A stretch of DNA of 64,000 nt from contig WHST01000005.1 in the NCBI GenBank assembly GCA_009379955.1, positions 1 to 64,000 of the forward strand, written 5' to 3'. A program made the position numbers and the translations under genes. Shown piece by piece: positions 48,950 through 60,500 of this stretch (positions within the stretch are counted from its first letter, which is position 1; each line of letters begins with the position of its first letter). Origin of the DNA: Streptosporangiales bacterium. GTDB lineage: Bacteria; Actinomycetota; Actinomycetes; Streptosporangiales; WHST01. The notes beneath the pieces were generated by a model. The model ran no database searches. It was given only the letters and a program-made list of their open reading frames with translations, and was not told the DNA's origin.

Positions 48950-51900
48950 ATGAACAGACAGCTGCCGACACCGGTCCTGGAACGCTGGCAACCACTGCGC
49001 GCCGGCCTCGTCGACCTCTTCTACTACGACAGCGAGGAGTTCTGGTTCCGCGACGGCCGCCTCCTCCTGCGCGGGAACAACGGCACCGGCAAGTCCAAGG
49101 TGCTCGCCCTCGTCCTCCCCTTCCTGCTCGACGGCGATCTCGCGCCGCACCGCGTCGAGCCCGACGCCGACTCACGTAAGCGGATGGAGTGGAACCTCCT
49201 GCTCGGCGGTGACCACCCCTACCCCGAACGCCTCGGCTACACCTGGCTCGAGTTCGGTCGCGTCGACGAGCATGGCGAAGCGCACTACCGCACGCTCGGC
49301 TGCGGGCTGAAGGCCGTCACCGGACGGGGAATCGCACGCCACTGGTTCTTCGTCACCAGCCGGCGTCCGGGTGCCGATCTCGCCCTCGTCGACGCCACGA
49401 GAACCGCGCTCGCCCGCGACAGGCTGGTCGACGCGCTCGCCGGCCACGGCACCGTCTACGACCGCGCGCGCGACTACCGCCGCGCCGTCGACGAAGCCCT
49501 CTTCGGATTCGGCGAGCAGCGCTACCGCGCGCTCGTCGACCTCCTCGTCCAGGTGCGCCAGCCGCAGCTGTCCAAGCGACCCAGCGAGAAGGCCCTGTCG
49601 GCAGCACTCACCGAGGCCCTCCCGCCCCTGGATCAGGCGGTCATCGCCGACGTCGCCGAGGCGTTCCGCAGCCTCGAGGAGGATCGCGACACGCTGCGGG
49701 CGATGACCGAGGCTCACCACGCCGCCACGTCGTTCCTCGGCCATTACCGCCGTTACGCGCGCGTCGCGTCACGGCGCAGGGCAGCGCTCCCGCGCAACGC
49801 GCAGTCCGACTACGAGCGGGTCAACCGCGACCTGGGCGCGGCCGAGGCCGAGTACGCGAGGGCCGACGGCGAGTTGTCCGCCGCCAAGGAGAAGCTCACC
49901 GAGCTGGCCGGCGTCGAGAGCCGACTGAAGGCACGCGATGCCGCCCTACGCGCGAGTCCGGAGATGCGCAGCGCTCGCGAGCTGGAACGCCTCGGAGAAG
50001 ACGCGCAGCGACTGGCCACGGAGGCACGGCGGATCGCCGCCGAACGAGACGACGCCACCGGACGGGTGGGCGATCTCGAGAAGCGGCACAACACCGCGAC
50101 CGCGAGGCGGTCCTCGGCAGGCGACAAGCTGACCGCGGCGCGACACTCGGCAGGAGACGCCGCCGCCACGGCGCACATCACCGATCAGCACGCCGACGGC
50201 ATCAACACTCCCCTCGACGCCGCACACGATCTGACGGCACTGCGCGGCGAGGCCGGTCGGCTGGTCGATCGTCAGCAACGCGCGATCGACCACGTGCAGA
50301 GCCTGCTCACGAAGGTCGACGACACCACGCGAGCGCTCGCCGACGCACGGCGCAGAGCGACGGACCTCGACACCGAGGCCGAAGATCTGGCCGTGCGTCG
50401 TACCGACGCCGAGCGCACCGTCACCGAGCGCGGCGCCGCCCTGGTCAGGGAGGTACGCGCACATCTCGACCGGGCGACCGAGCTGCGACTACCCGATCCC
50501 GCCAGCACGCTGGCCGAGCTGGAACTCTGGGTCGAGACACTCGACGGGACCAACCCCGCGACCGCGGCCGCGGGCAACGCCGGCCGGGTCGCGGCGGCCG
50601 AGCTGGCCACGCTGGCGGCCGAGCTGGAGAATCGGGAGCGAGCAGAGCGCGAGCGCGCCGCGGAACTGGCCGAAGAGATCGCACGCCTGGAGCGCGGCGA
50701 GGACACCGCGCCACCTCCGCCGCACACGAGAGACGCCACCGCCCGGCAGGGCCGCCCAGGCGCACCGCTGTGGCAGCTCGTGGACTTCGCCGAGCACGTC
50801 GACCCGGTCGACCGGGCGGGGCTCGAAGCCGCACTGGAGTCGGCGGGCATCCTCGACGCCTGGATGACGCCCCGGGGTGAGCTGCTGTCCGCCGACACCG
50901 ACGACGTCGTCGTTCGGGCAGGCACCCGGGCCGACGTCGCGCTCGACACCGTTCTGCGACCCGCGGTCGACCGGGTGGCACCGCAGACGAGCGGGATGTC
51001 GGACGACACCGTCGCGGCCGTGCTCGGGTCGATCGGTCTCGGCCGCGGCGGCGACACGTGGGTCGGCGTCGACGGTCGCTACCGGATCGGGGTGCTCGAA
51101 GGCACCTGGCACAAGCCGGCAGCGCAGTACATCGGCCGCGGTGCGCGCGAGGCGGCACGACGGTCCAGGCTCGCCAAGCTCCGCGGCACCCTCACCGAGG
51201 TCGAGGCCGAGCTCACCGGGATCACCGCGGCGCGCGCTCAGTTGAAGGAACGGGAGACCGTCCTCACGGCGGAGCAAGCGACCTTTCCCGGCGACCAGCC
51301 GGTGCATCAGGCGCACGCGGCAGTCGGCGCGCTCGCAGAGGAACGCACGCGCCTCACGACCCGGCAGGAGGTCGCCGCGCGGGAGCTCGTCGCCGCCACA
51401 GCCGCGAGCGAGGGAGCCCGGGCCGCTCACCTCGAAGGCGCGCGGGACACCGGGCTCCCCGCCGACACAGGCGAGCTCTCCGACGTCCGGCGGGGGTTGG
51501 GCGAGTACCGGATCGCGCTGGCCGGACTCTGGCCCGCGGCTGAGGGACTCGACGAGGCGACCCGGCATGCCGACCAGGTCGCCGGCGACCTCGGGAACGC
51601 CCGTACCGCACGCGACGAGCTGGCCATGCGCACGACCGAGACCGAGCACGCGGCCGAGGCCGCGCGCGAAACGCACGACGCGTTGCGTCAGACCGTCGGC
51701 GCCGCCGTCGCCGAGCTCGAACGACAGCTCGGCGAGGTCGCTGACCTGGTGCGCGACAACGAGAACGGCCGGAAGCGGGCGCAGACCGAGGCCGACGGCG
51801 CCCTCGAGGCTCGCGGCAAGGCAGTCGGCGAGCGCGAACGTCTCGGCGAACAACTGGTCGCCGTCTCCGCGCAGCGGACGACGGCCACCGAGTCGTTCCG

Positions 51901-53053
51901 GCGCTTCACCAACACCGGTCTCCTCGCCGTCGCGCTGCCAGACCTCGACATCCCCGATGCCGACGAGACGTGGGCACCCGACCCGACCGTGCGGCTCGCA
52001 CGTCGAGTCAACGACGAGCTCGCCGACACACCGGACGACGACAGCACCTGGGATCGCGCCCAGCATCGGGTCAACACCGAGCTCAAGACGCTGCACGACA
52101 CCCTGTCCCGGCACGGTAACAAGGCGGCGGCGGACCTGCGTGACGACGGCATCGTGGTGGAGGTCGAGTTCCGCGGCCGACCAACCTCGGTGCCCGACCT
52201 CGCCGAGGCACTGGCCGTCGAGGTCGACCAGCGCGAGCGGCTGCTCGACGAGCGTGAACGCGAGATCCTCGAGAACCACCTCGTCAACGAGGTCGCGAGC
52301 ACTCTGCAGGAGCTGATCTCCGTGGCCGAGAGCCAGGTCGCGGCCATGAACCGTGAGCTGGCCGAACGACCGACGAGCACGGGCATGCGCCTGCGCCTGC
52401 TCTGGAAGCCGCGCGACGACGGCCCGTCGGGACTCGCGGCGGCCCGCGAACGGCTGCTGCGGCAGACCGCCGACGCCTGGTCGGCGGACGACCGTGCCGC
52501 CGTCGGCGGCTTCCTGCAGGAGCAGATCACGCAGGCACGCTCGCGTGACGAGTCGGGCACCTGGCACGAGCACCTCACCGAGGCGCTCGACTACCGCGCC
52601 TGGAACCGGTTCGTCATCCAGCGGCACCAGAACGGCCAGTGGCGACCGGCGACCGGGCCTGCCTCGGGCGGCGAGCGTGTCCTCGCCGCCAGCGTCCCCC
52701 TCTTCGCGGCGGCGTCGGCGCACTACGCATCGGCCGACAACCCGCACGCGCCACGCCTCATCACCCTCGACGAGGCCTTCGCCGGGGTCGACGACCACGC
52801 CCGCGCGAAGTACCTCGGGCTGCTCGCCGCGTTCGACCTCGACGTCGTCATGACCAGCGAGCGCGAGTGGGGCTGCTACCCCGAGGTGCCCGGGCTGGCG
52901 ATATCGCACCTGGCCCGTAGGGAGGGCGTCTCGGCCGTGCTCGTCACCAACTGGCAGTGGGACGGCAGCGACCGACTGAAGGTCGAACGCCCCGTGTCGA
53001 CGCTCGCCACCGAAGACCGTCCTGAAGCCCTCTCGGAGGGGTCGTGGGACTGA
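48950..53053 (+). CDS. jetC: Wadjet subunit JetC, SMC-like ATPase (TIGR02680-like)
   Basis: A 1367-residue SMC/SbcC-like ATPase. The N-terminal ATP-binding head has Walker A GNNGTGKSK at residues ~42-50. Long coiled coils span ~270-620 and ~740-1200 around a hinge-like globular part near ~630-720 (LWQLVDFAEHVDPVDR, VGVDGRYRIGVLEG). The C-terminal head has signature SGGER (~1238) and Walker B LITLDEAFAGVDD (~1270), ending QWDGSDRLK. It hydrolyses ATP to extrude DNA loops. ATG 48950 with GGAGG. A 106-bp gap separates it from jetB, with nothing coding recognised in it. Confidence 0.9.
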   Translation: MNRQLPTPVLERWQPLRAGLVDLFYYDSEEFWFRDGRLLLRGNNGTGKSKVLALVLPFLLDGDLAPHRVEPDADSRKRMEWNLLLGGDHPYPERLGYTWLEFGRVDEHGEAHYRTLGCGLKAVTGRGIARHWFFVTSRRPGADLALVDATRTALARDRLVDALAGHGTVYDRARDYRRAVDEALFGFGEQRYRALVDLLVQVRQPQLSKRPSEKALSAALTEALPPLDQAVIADVAEAFRSLEEDRDTLRAMTEAHHAATSFLGHYRRYARVASRRRAALPRNAQSDYERVNRDLGAAEAEYARADGELSAAKEKLTELAGVESRLKARDAALRASPEMRSARELERLGEDAQRLATEARRIAAERDDATGRVGDLEKRHNTATARRSSAGDKLTAARHSAGDAAATAHITDQHADGINTPLDAAHDLTALRGEAGRLVDRQQRAIDHVQSLLTKVDDTTRALADARRRATDLDTEAEDLAVRRTDAERTVTERGAALVREVRAHLDRATELRLPDPASTLAELELWVETLDGTNPATAAAGNAGRVAAAELATLAAELENRERAERERAAELAEEIARLERGEDTAPPPPHTRDATARQGRPGAPLWQLVDFAEHVDPVDRAGLEAALESAGILDAWMTPRGELLSADTDDVVVRAGTRADVALDTVLRPAVDRVAPQTSGMSDDTVAAVLGSIGLGRGGDTWVGVDGRYRIGVLEGTWHKPAAQYIGRGAREAARRSRLAKLRGTLTEVEAELTGITAARAQLKERETVLTAEQATFPGDQPVHQAHAAVGALAEERTRLTTRQEVAARELVAATAASEGARAAHLEGARDTGLPADTGELSDVRRGLGEYRIALAGLWPAAEGLDEATRHADQVAGDLGNARTARDELAMRTTETEHAAEAARETHDALRQTVGAAVAELERQLGEVADLVRDNENGRKRAQTEADGALEARGKAVGERERLGEQLVAVSAQRTTATESFRRFTNTGLLAVALPDLDIPDADETWAPDPTVRLARRVNDELADTPDDDSTWDRAQHRVNTELKTLHDTLSRHGNKAAADLRDDGIVVEVEFRGRPTSVPDLAEALAVEVDQRERLLDEREREILENHLVNEVASTLQELISVAESQVAAMNRELAERPTSTGMRLRLLWKPRDDGPSGLAAARERLLRQTADAWSADDRAAVGGFLQEQITQARSRDESGTWHEHLTEALDYRAWNRFVIQRHQNGQWRPATGPASGGERVLAASVPLFAAASAHYASADNPHAPRLITLDEAFAGVDDHARAKYLGLLAAFDLDVVMTSEREWGCYPEVPGLAISHLARREGVSAVLVTNWQWDGSDRLKVERPVSTLATEDRPEALSEGSWD

Positions 53054-54276
53054 CCGACCACCAGCGGCTCGCTCGCCTGCTGGGTGGCGACGAGCTCGCG
53101 TGGCTGCTCACCAGGGTGCGCCGTCGGATGGAGCGTGGCGAGCCGCTCGACACCTCGGTCACCCTGTCCGGCGCGACCGCCGAGCAGCGAGCCGCCGCCC
53201 ACCGCCTGCTCGGGCGACGTCCCCGTCCGGGCGAGACGCTCACCGTCTCCCTTCCCGCGGTCGACCACGTCGTACGCCACTCGGGCGCGTGTCCCGACGG
53301 ACTCGCGGTCGCCGTCGTCGCCCTCACCGGCCCGGTGGCCGACCGCACCACCGAGAGAGCGGAGCTGGAGCGGTCGTGGCAGCGCGCGTTCACGCCGCTG
53401 GAGGCCGTCGTCGAGCGGCGGCCCGGGCTCGTGGCGTGGTACGAACGCATCCGCGCCACCGGACTCGTCCGCCGGTTGGCCGGCACACCCGAGTCCGCGG
53501 AGTCGTTGCTCGGCGACCTGGCCGAGGTGATCCGCCACCTCCCCGCGCACGGTGAACCCCTTGGACGGTTCGCCGCCCGGGTGGCGCGCAGCGCGCACGC
53601 GCTCGACGACGACCGTCCGCTCGCGACGCTGAGCCTCGGCGCCGCCCGAGCCCTGTCCGGCCTGTCGGCCGGCACCGGCGCCGAATGGCGCCGCGAGGTC
53701 TGGGCGTCCGTCGGTCTCCTACGCGACGAACTGTCGACGACGGTCCTCACCCTCGGCTTCCCCGGTGACGACGAGACCGCCACGGGCCGCGCCCTGGCTG
53801 CGTGGCACGGCACGGGCCAGCCGGTCGTGCTGACCCTCCGCCAGCTCGTCCGCGACCCTCCCCGGCTCGACGTGCCACGCGCGTCCGTCTGCGAGAACCC
53901 GGTCGTGGCGTCGACGGCCGCGCAAGAGCTCGGGCCGGCGTGCACGCCGCTGGTCTGCACCAGCGGACAGCCCGGCGCCGCCGTCATGCACCTGCTGCGC
54001 CTGCTCACCGCGGCGGGAGCCGGCCTCCGCTACCACGGCGACTTCGACTGGGGCGGCCTGCACATCGGCAACCTCCTGTTCGACCGGTTCCCGGTCCGCC
54101 CCTGGCGGTTCGAGACCACCGCTTACCGCTCTGCGAGGCTCCGCGGCAGGGAGCTGACCGGGAGCCCTGTGCAGGCACGCTGGGATCCGTCCCTCGGCGC
54201 GGCCATGACCGAGCTCGGCGACGCCGTCGAGGAGGAACACATCATCGACGACCTCCTCACCGATCTGTCCGACTGA
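53044..54276 (+). CDS. jetD: Wadjet subunit JetD, Toprim-like nuclease (DUF3323/DUF2399; TIGR02679-like)
   Basis: A 410-residue protein. The N-terminal helical DUF3323-like region is followed by a DUF2399/Toprim-type module (VCENPVVASTAA, CTSGQPGAA, LRYHGDFDWGGLHIGN), which supplies the metal-dependent DNA-cleavage residues. In Wadjet, JetD cuts the extruded circular DNA. GTG 53044 lies 10 bp inside jetC, with GGAGGGG before it. It closes the jetABCD unit. The DUF2397/2398/2399 set corresponds to the class usually called type III. Confidence 0.85.
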   Translation: MGLTDHQRLARLLGGDELAWLLTRVRRRMERGEPLDTSVTLSGATAEQRAAAHRLLGRRPRPGETLTVSLPAVDHVVRHSGACPDGLAVAVVALTGPVADRTTERAELERSWQRAFTPLEAVVERRPGLVAWYERIRATGLVRRLAGTPESAESLLGDLAEVIRHLPAHGEPLGRFAARVARSAHALDDDRPLATLSLGAARALSGLSAGTGAEWRREVWASVGLLRDELSTTVLTLGFPGDDETATGRALAAWHGTGQPVVLTLRQLVRDPPRLDVPRASVCENPVVASTAAQELGPACTPLVCTSGQPGAAVMHLLRLLTAAGAGLRYHGDFDWGGLHIGNLLFDRFPVRPWRFETTAYRSARLRGRELTGSPVQARWDPSLGAAMTELGDAVEEEHIIDDLLTDLSD

Positions 54277-54408
54277 CGCACACCGCTCAACCGGCTACCG
54301 TGCGTTCGCGCCAAAGCCACTCTTACCTGATGTCACGGACCGGGTGACGCTCCGGGCTGTTCGTCGGAACGCCGTTCTGGCCAGCGCGAGGGAGCGCATC
54401 GTCATTCC

Positions 54409-57400
54409 ATGGTGCAGGCGGAACTGGCTGTCGGGGCGCTGGTCACCGTCCGGGCCGAGCGGTGGGTGGTCAGCGACGTCGACGCCGGCACCGACAACAC
54501 GGTCGTCGGGTTGCGCAGTGTCGAGGGCGGCCGGTACGACGACACGCTCGAGGTGATCTGGGAGGTCGAGACGGGCAGCCAGGTACTCCCGGCCGGGTCA
54601 TTGCCCGAGGTCACAGAGGACGGATTCGACCCGCCCGCCCGGCTCGCGGCGTTCCTCGACGCCGTGCGCTGGTCCGCCGTGACCTCCGCCGACGTCAAGA
54701 CCCTGCAGGCACCGTTCCGGTCCGGCGTCGCGATCGAGGACTACCAGCTCGAGCCGGTGGCCCGTGCCGTCGACGCACCCCGCGTCAACCTGCTGCTCGC
54801 CGACGACGTGGGCCTCGGCAAGACGATCGAAGCCGGCCTGGTCGCCCAGGAGCTGCTGCTGCGACACCGGGCCAGGCGGATCATGGTCGTCTGCCCCGCC
54901 GGCCTCACCGTGAAGTGGCAGGACGAGATGGCCGAGAAGTTCGGCCTCGACTTCACCGTGATCGACACCGAACGGTGCGCGGTCGTCCGCCGCGAGCACG
55001 GTAGTGCGGCCAACCCGTTCAAGGTGCACCCGCTTGCCATCGTCAGCCTGCCGTGGTTGCGTGGGCCGAAGGCGCAGCGCCTCCTCGACGAGGTGCTGCC
55101 GCCGGGAGGCCCGTCGTATCCGCGTACCTTCGACCTGCTGATCCTCGACGAGGCACACCACGTCGCGCCGGCCGCACCGAAGCAGGTGTACGCCGTCGAC
55201 TCCCAGCAGACCAAGCTGATCCGCCGTCTCGCGCCCCACTTCACCCACCGGCTCTTCCTGTCGGCTACACCGCACAACGGCTACCAGGCCTCGTTCACCG
55301 CGTTGCTGGAGATCCTCGACGACCAGCGGTTCGCCCGCGGCGTGGAGCCGGACCGGAGAGCGGTCGCCGAGACGGTCGTGCGACGACTCAAGCGCGACAT
55401 CGCAGGTGCGGACGGCACACGGCGGTTCGTCGAGCGCGTCGCCACCGCGATCCGGGTCGAGTATCCCGAGGACGAGCGGGAGATCCACGGCCTGCTCGAG
55501 GAGTTCGCACGGCTGCGTCGGGCGCGGCTCCGGTCGAACAGGGGCAGGAAGGCGACCGACCTCGTCACGCTGCTGCTGAAGAAGCGGTTGTTCTCCAGCC
55601 CCGCCGCGTTCGCGCACACCGTCGGCGTCTACCTGCGCACGCTCCAGGCGCGCGACCGCGACGATCCCGACGTTGGCGAGCCGCCGGACTGGATGGACGA
55701 CTTCTTCGACGACACCGCAACCTACGCCGACGAGCCGCTCGCCGAGGCCGAGGACGACGCACTGAACCGCGCGGGTGCGCTGCAGCCCACTCCGGAGCAG
55801 CAGGAGCTGGCACTGCTGCGCCGGATGGAGCAGTGGGCGCTCGCGCACGAGGCACGTCCGGATGCGAAGGCCCGCGAACTGGTCGCCTACCTCAAGGCCG
55901 TATGCCTCCCCGACGGGGGGCTCTGGACGAACGAGCGGGTCGTGGTGTTCACCGAGTACCGCGACACCCAGCGCTGGCTGGTCGAGCTGCTGCGGCAGGA
56001 AGGTCTGGGTGGCGCCGCCGTCGAGCAGCTGCACGGCCAGCTCGCGACGGCGGACCGCGAGCGGCTCCGGCTCGCCTTCCAGCGCCACCCCGCGGAACAC
56101 CCGGTACGCATCCTGGTGGCGACCGACGCCGCGAGCGAGGGGATCGACCTGCAGAACCACTGCCACCGGCTGGTGAACTACGACATCCCGTTCAACCCCA
56201 ACAAGCTCGAGCAACGGATCGGCCGCATCGACCGGTACGGCCAGCGCGAGGCTCCCGACATCCGCCACTTCGTCGGCTCGGGTTTCGGACGCGCGGTCGA
56301 CCGTTACGAGGCCGACCTGGAGTTCCTGGCCCGGGTGGCCGACAAGGTGACCCGGATGGAAGCCGACCTCGGCGCGGTCAACGCCGTCCTGTCCGACAAG
56401 GTGCAGCGGCGAATGCTCGGGCAGCTCGTCGACGACGGCCTCGACGACCCAGCCTCGACGTCGGCGGCGGCACGCGATCTGCCTGCGGAGAAGGCCGTCG
56501 GGGAGCAGGTACGCCGACTCCGCGACACCGTCGACCAGACTGTCGCCGAGCTCGGCATCACGCCGCACGCCGTGCGGCGGGTGGTCGACACGGCACTCGA
56601 CCTCGCGAGGCAGCAACCGCTACGGCCCCACCTGTCCGACCAGCGCCTCGTCGACGGGATGTTCGAGGTGCCGACGCTCACCGGCTCGTGGGTACGGGCC
56701 TCGGCCGGGCTCACCGAGAAGCTGGGGCGGCGCGACGCACCGCCCCGCCAGCTCCCGGTGACCTTCGACGCCGGAGTAGCCAGGGGCCATGACGACGTCG
56801 TGCTCGCTCACCTGAACCATCCGTTGGTCGCGATGTCGACCGACCTCCTCGCCGATGCCGTCTCGAACGTCGACATCGACCTGCACCGGGTGACGGCGGT
56901 CGTCAGCGACGATCCCGACCTCGACGACGTGCTGGTCGGCGCGTACTCGCGGTTCGTGCTGGTGGGCGCGGACGGCGTTCGGCTGCACGAGCAGGTGCTG
57001 CGCGCCGGCGGGTGGGCGCCGGAGACGGGACGGTTCCGCCGGCTGGAGAACCTCGGCCGGCTCGGCGAGTTCCTCGACCAGGCGCTCGCCACCGGCGCCG
57101 AGGCGTCACCCGCGGTCCGCGCTCGACTGGCGGAGCGCTGGCCGCGCGTCAGGGACGGCGTGCTCGGCGCCGTCGAGTGGCGGGCGCGGACCTTGCGCGA
57201 GCAGCTCGACCGCAAGCTCGCCCAGCGCGAGCAGGACGAGCGGGACCGGTTGACCGGCAACCTCGACCAGTTCACGAGGACCCTGACCGCCGCGCTCGCC
57301 GAACCCGAGGACGAGCAGCAACCGGTGCTGCTCAGCGAGATCGACATCAAGGGTGCCGAGGAGCTCGCGCAGTACCGCCGCGACCGGCAGTCCTGGCGAG

Positions 57401-57534
57401 AACGCCTCGACCAGCTCGAGGGAGAACGCGACAGGGAGCTGAACCTGATCCGGGCTCGGTACGCGCGGCAGGAGCCGCACCAGTTCCCGGTCGCCGTGGT
57501 GTTCGTCGTGCCGAGACGGGAGGCGACCCGATGA
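54409..57534 (+). CDS. drmD: DISARM SNF2-like helicase DrmD
   Basis: A 1041-residue SF2/SNF2-type translocase. Motif I is LLADDVGLGKTIEAG (~133), motif II ILDEAHH (~244), motif III LSATPHNGY (~284), and the C-terminal helicase half includes VATDAASEGIDLQNHCH and QRIGRIDRYGQ (~570-612). A charged coiled-coil end follows. Position just before an adenine methylase gene is the class 1 DISARM order (drmD-drmMI-drmA-drmB-drmC). A plain SNF2 protein of a BREX-like cluster was considered; no brx genes are present. ATG 54409, 132 bp after jetD. Confidence 0.82.
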   Translation: MVQAELAVGALVTVRAERWVVSDVDAGTDNTVVGLRSVEGGRYDDTLEVIWEVETGSQVLPAGSLPEVTEDGFDPPARLAAFLDAVRWSAVTSADVKTLQAPFRSGVAIEDYQLEPVARAVDAPRVNLLLADDVGLGKTIEAGLVAQELLLRHRARRIMVVCPAGLTVKWQDEMAEKFGLDFTVIDTERCAVVRREHGSAANPFKVHPLAIVSLPWLRGPKAQRLLDEVLPPGGPSYPRTFDLLILDEAHHVAPAAPKQVYAVDSQQTKLIRRLAPHFTHRLFLSATPHNGYQASFTALLEILDDQRFARGVEPDRRAVAETVVRRLKRDIAGADGTRRFVERVATAIRVEYPEDEREIHGLLEEFARLRRARLRSNRGRKATDLVTLLLKKRLFSSPAAFAHTVGVYLRTLQARDRDDPDVGEPPDWMDDFFDDTATYADEPLAEAEDDALNRAGALQPTPEQQELALLRRMEQWALAHEARPDAKARELVAYLKAVCLPDGGLWTNERVVVFTEYRDTQRWLVELLRQEGLGGAAVEQLHGQLATADRERLRLAFQRHPAEHPVRILVATDAASEGIDLQNHCHRLVNYDIPFNPNKLEQRIGRIDRYGQREAPDIRHFVGSGFGRAVDRYEADLEFLARVADKVTRMEADLGAVNAVLSDKVQRRMLGQLVDDGLDDPASTSAAARDLPAEKAVGEQVRRLRDTVDQTVAELGITPHAVRRVVDTALDLARQQPLRPHLSDQRLVDGMFEVPTLTGSWVRASAGLTEKLGRRDAPPRQLPVTFDAGVARGHDDVVLAHLNHPLVAMSTDLLADAVSNVDIDLHRVTAVVSDDPDLDDVLVGAYSRFVLVGADGVRLHEQVLRAGGWAPETGRFRRLENLGRLGEFLDQALATGAEASPAVRARLAERWPRVRDGVLGAVEWRARTLREQLDRKLAQREQDERDRLTGNLDQFTRTLTAALAEPEDEQQPVLLSEIDIKGAEELAQYRRDRQSWRERLDQLEGERDRELNLIRARYARQEPHQFPVAVVFVVPRREATR

Positions 57535-60500
57535 CGGCGCAACTCCAGCCATACCGCACACCGGGGCCACCTCCCGTGGACGGCGCGCAGCAGCACCGCG
57601 ACTGGCTCGATCTCGTCGAGGTGACGGGTCCGTTCCTGTCGCTACCTGTGCTGCGGTCGGCGTGGCCAGGCCTCGACCCGCTCGACAAGGCGGTCCGCGA
57701 CCGGCTGCGGCTCGAGCACGGGGACTGGCTGAACGATCAGGCGACCAAGCAACGTGCCTGGATCGAGTACCTGCTGTGCGAGCTGCTCGGCTGGGGCGCC
57801 GACGTGCTCTTCCGAGACGAGACCGAGACACTCGCCGCACTGAGTCACGAGAGCGCCGAGCACGCCGTGACGGTCTTGCCCGACTTCGCGGTCGTGGAGC
57901 CGGGCGAGGACGTCAAGCCGGCAACCACCCGGCTGGTCGGCCTGATCTGCCCGCCGGCCTCGCATCCGACGGCGGCCAACACCGGGGCGGGGCGCACCGA
58001 CGACTGGCCGGCGAGCCCGGCCGACCGGCTGGTGCAGCTCTGCCGGCACCACGGCGTGCCGCTTGGGCTGGCGACCGGCGGCCGGTTCTGGACCCTGGTA
58101 TGGGCGCCGCGGGCGACCGAGCGGCGGCCCGCGGTGACGACCACGGCGACCTTCGACGCCGTCTCCTGGCCCGAGTCGGCCGAGCGCAACGTCGTACGCG
58201 CGTTCGTGTCGATGCTGTGCCGGACGCGGTTCTTCTCCGTGCCCGACGACGAGACGCTCCCCGCGCTGCTCGAAGCGAGCCTGGGCTCGCAGGAGGAGAT
58301 CACCGAGGCGCTCGGCGTACAGGTGCGGCAGGCGGTCGAGCTGCTGATGGCGGCGATCGGCCGCGCCGACCTGCGCGCGCAGGAGCGCGGCGAACCCGGC
58401 CTGCGTGGCATCGACGCCCACGACGTGTACCGCGGCGCGGTGTCGACCATGATGCGCGTCGTCTTCCTGCTGTTCGCCGAAGACCGCGGCCTGCTGCCGT
58501 CCGACAACGACCTCTACGCCGGCGCGTACTCGGCGAGCGGCCTGTACGCCCGGCTCCACAGTCGAGCCGTCGAAGGCAGCGAGGATGACCTGGAGCACTC
58601 GACCGCCGCGTGGCACCGGCTGCTTGCCTTGTTCCGGGCTGTGCACGACGGTGTCGACCACCCGCGGCTGCGGATGCACGCGCACGACGGGCCGATCTTC
58701 GACCCCGAGTCGTACGACTGGCTGCCGCGCGCGATCGACGACCGCACGGTGCTGCACATGATGCGCGCCGTGCAGCACGTCGAGATCGGGCGCGGTCGCT
58801 CGCGCGAGCTGCGCACGGTCGGCTTCGGTGCGCTCGACGTCGAGGAGATCGGCTACGTCTACGAGGGCCTGCTCTCCTTCGAGGGCTACCGCGCCGAGGA
58901 GCTGATCGTCGGGCTCGTCGGCGCTCCGGGTCATGAGGCAGAGGTGGCGTTGACCGAGCTGGAACGGCTGGCGGCCGCACATCCCGGTGTGCCGGCGCTC
59001 GCGGCCGCTCTCGCCGAGCGGTACAAGGACGCGAAGATCGGTTCGGCCAAGGCGCTGGAGAAGCGGTTGGCGCCGCTCGGGGAGCAGGACCGGGAGGAGG
59101 CTCGCAGGCTGCTACTCGCGGTCACCGGCGGAGACTACCCGCTCGCCGAGCGGATGCTCCCGTTCCACGGCCTGATCCGGCACGACCTGCGCGGGCAACC
59201 GCTGGTGATCCCGTCCGGCGCGCTGTACGTCACTGAATCGCCGCTGCGCAAGAACTCCGGCACCCACTACACGCCACGTCCACTGGCCGAGGAGGTCGTG
59301 GAGCACGCACTGCAACCCTTGGTCTACTCGCCGGGTCCACTGCAGACGGCGGACGAGTCGCAGTGGGTGCTGAGGCCGTCGACCGAGATCCTCGCGCTCA
59401 AGGTCGCCGACATCGCGATGGGCTCGGCCGCATTCCTGGTCGCGGCTGCGCGCTACCTCGGCGACAAGCTCGTCATGGCGTGGTCACGGCAGGGTGTTGC
59501 GCCCGCGCAGAGCCGGGTCGTCGCCGGCGACAAGCGTCGCGACGCCGAGGAGGACCCGGTGGTGGTCGAGGCCAGGCGGAAGGTGATCGAGCACTGCCTG
59601 TACGGCGTCGACATCAACCCGATGGCCGTCGAGATGGCCAAGCTCTCCCTCTGGCTGGTCTCGATGGACGGCCGGCGCCCTTTCACCTTCCTCGACGACC
59701 GCCTCGTCGCCGGCGACTCGTTGCTCGGCATCACGTCCCTGGAGCAGCTGGAGTACATGCACCTCGACCCCGCCAAGGGCCGCGAGCTGCATGAGACCGA
59801 CCTGCTCGGCTGGACCTCAGGCGTGCGCAGCCTCGTGGCCGACGTCGCCGAGCACCGCCGCCAGATCGGCGAGATCGAGCTAGGCGACGACCCGATGGCG
59901 GCACTCGACCGCAAGCGCGAGCTGCTGGCCGAGGCGCGCAAGAAGGCAGAACCACTACGCCTGTTCGCCGACCTCACCGTCGGCGCCGCCCTCGCCGGGC
60001 ATGCCAAGCGAACGGGCTCCCGCGAGCCGAACGCCCGCGCCGACATCGACGCCGAGCGCGGCACGAAGCGGGCTGACCTCTCCCACCGGGCCGCCGAGCT
60101 TGCCGACCTGGTGAACAGAGACGTCCGCGCCTGGGAGGCGCGGGAACACGCCGACACCTGGCTGGCCACCGACCAGGTCCCCGGCTCCTTCGCCCGCGAG
60201 CCGCTCCACTGGCCCCTGGTCTTCCCCGAGGTCTTCGCCCAGGATGGATTCGACGCCGTCATTGGCAACCCACCCTTCCTGGGCGGACAGAAGCTCACCC
60301 GCTCACTGGGGACGGCCTATCGTGAGCACCTGGTGCTGGCGCTGGCAGCTGAGACTCGAGGCAGCGCCGACTTGGTCGCCTATTTCGCGTTGCGGGCACA
60401 CGAGCTGTTGAACCCATCGGGGCAGACCGGGCTGCTGGCGACGAACACGCTGGCACAGGGCGATACCCGAGAGACCGGGCTGGACCAACTCGTCGCGAAT

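Noticed and set aside
46041-54276. Type I Wadjet (DUF3375/DUF4194)
   Set aside because: JetA and JetB match the DUF2397/DUF2398 patterns and JetD the DUF2399 pattern, not the type I domain set.
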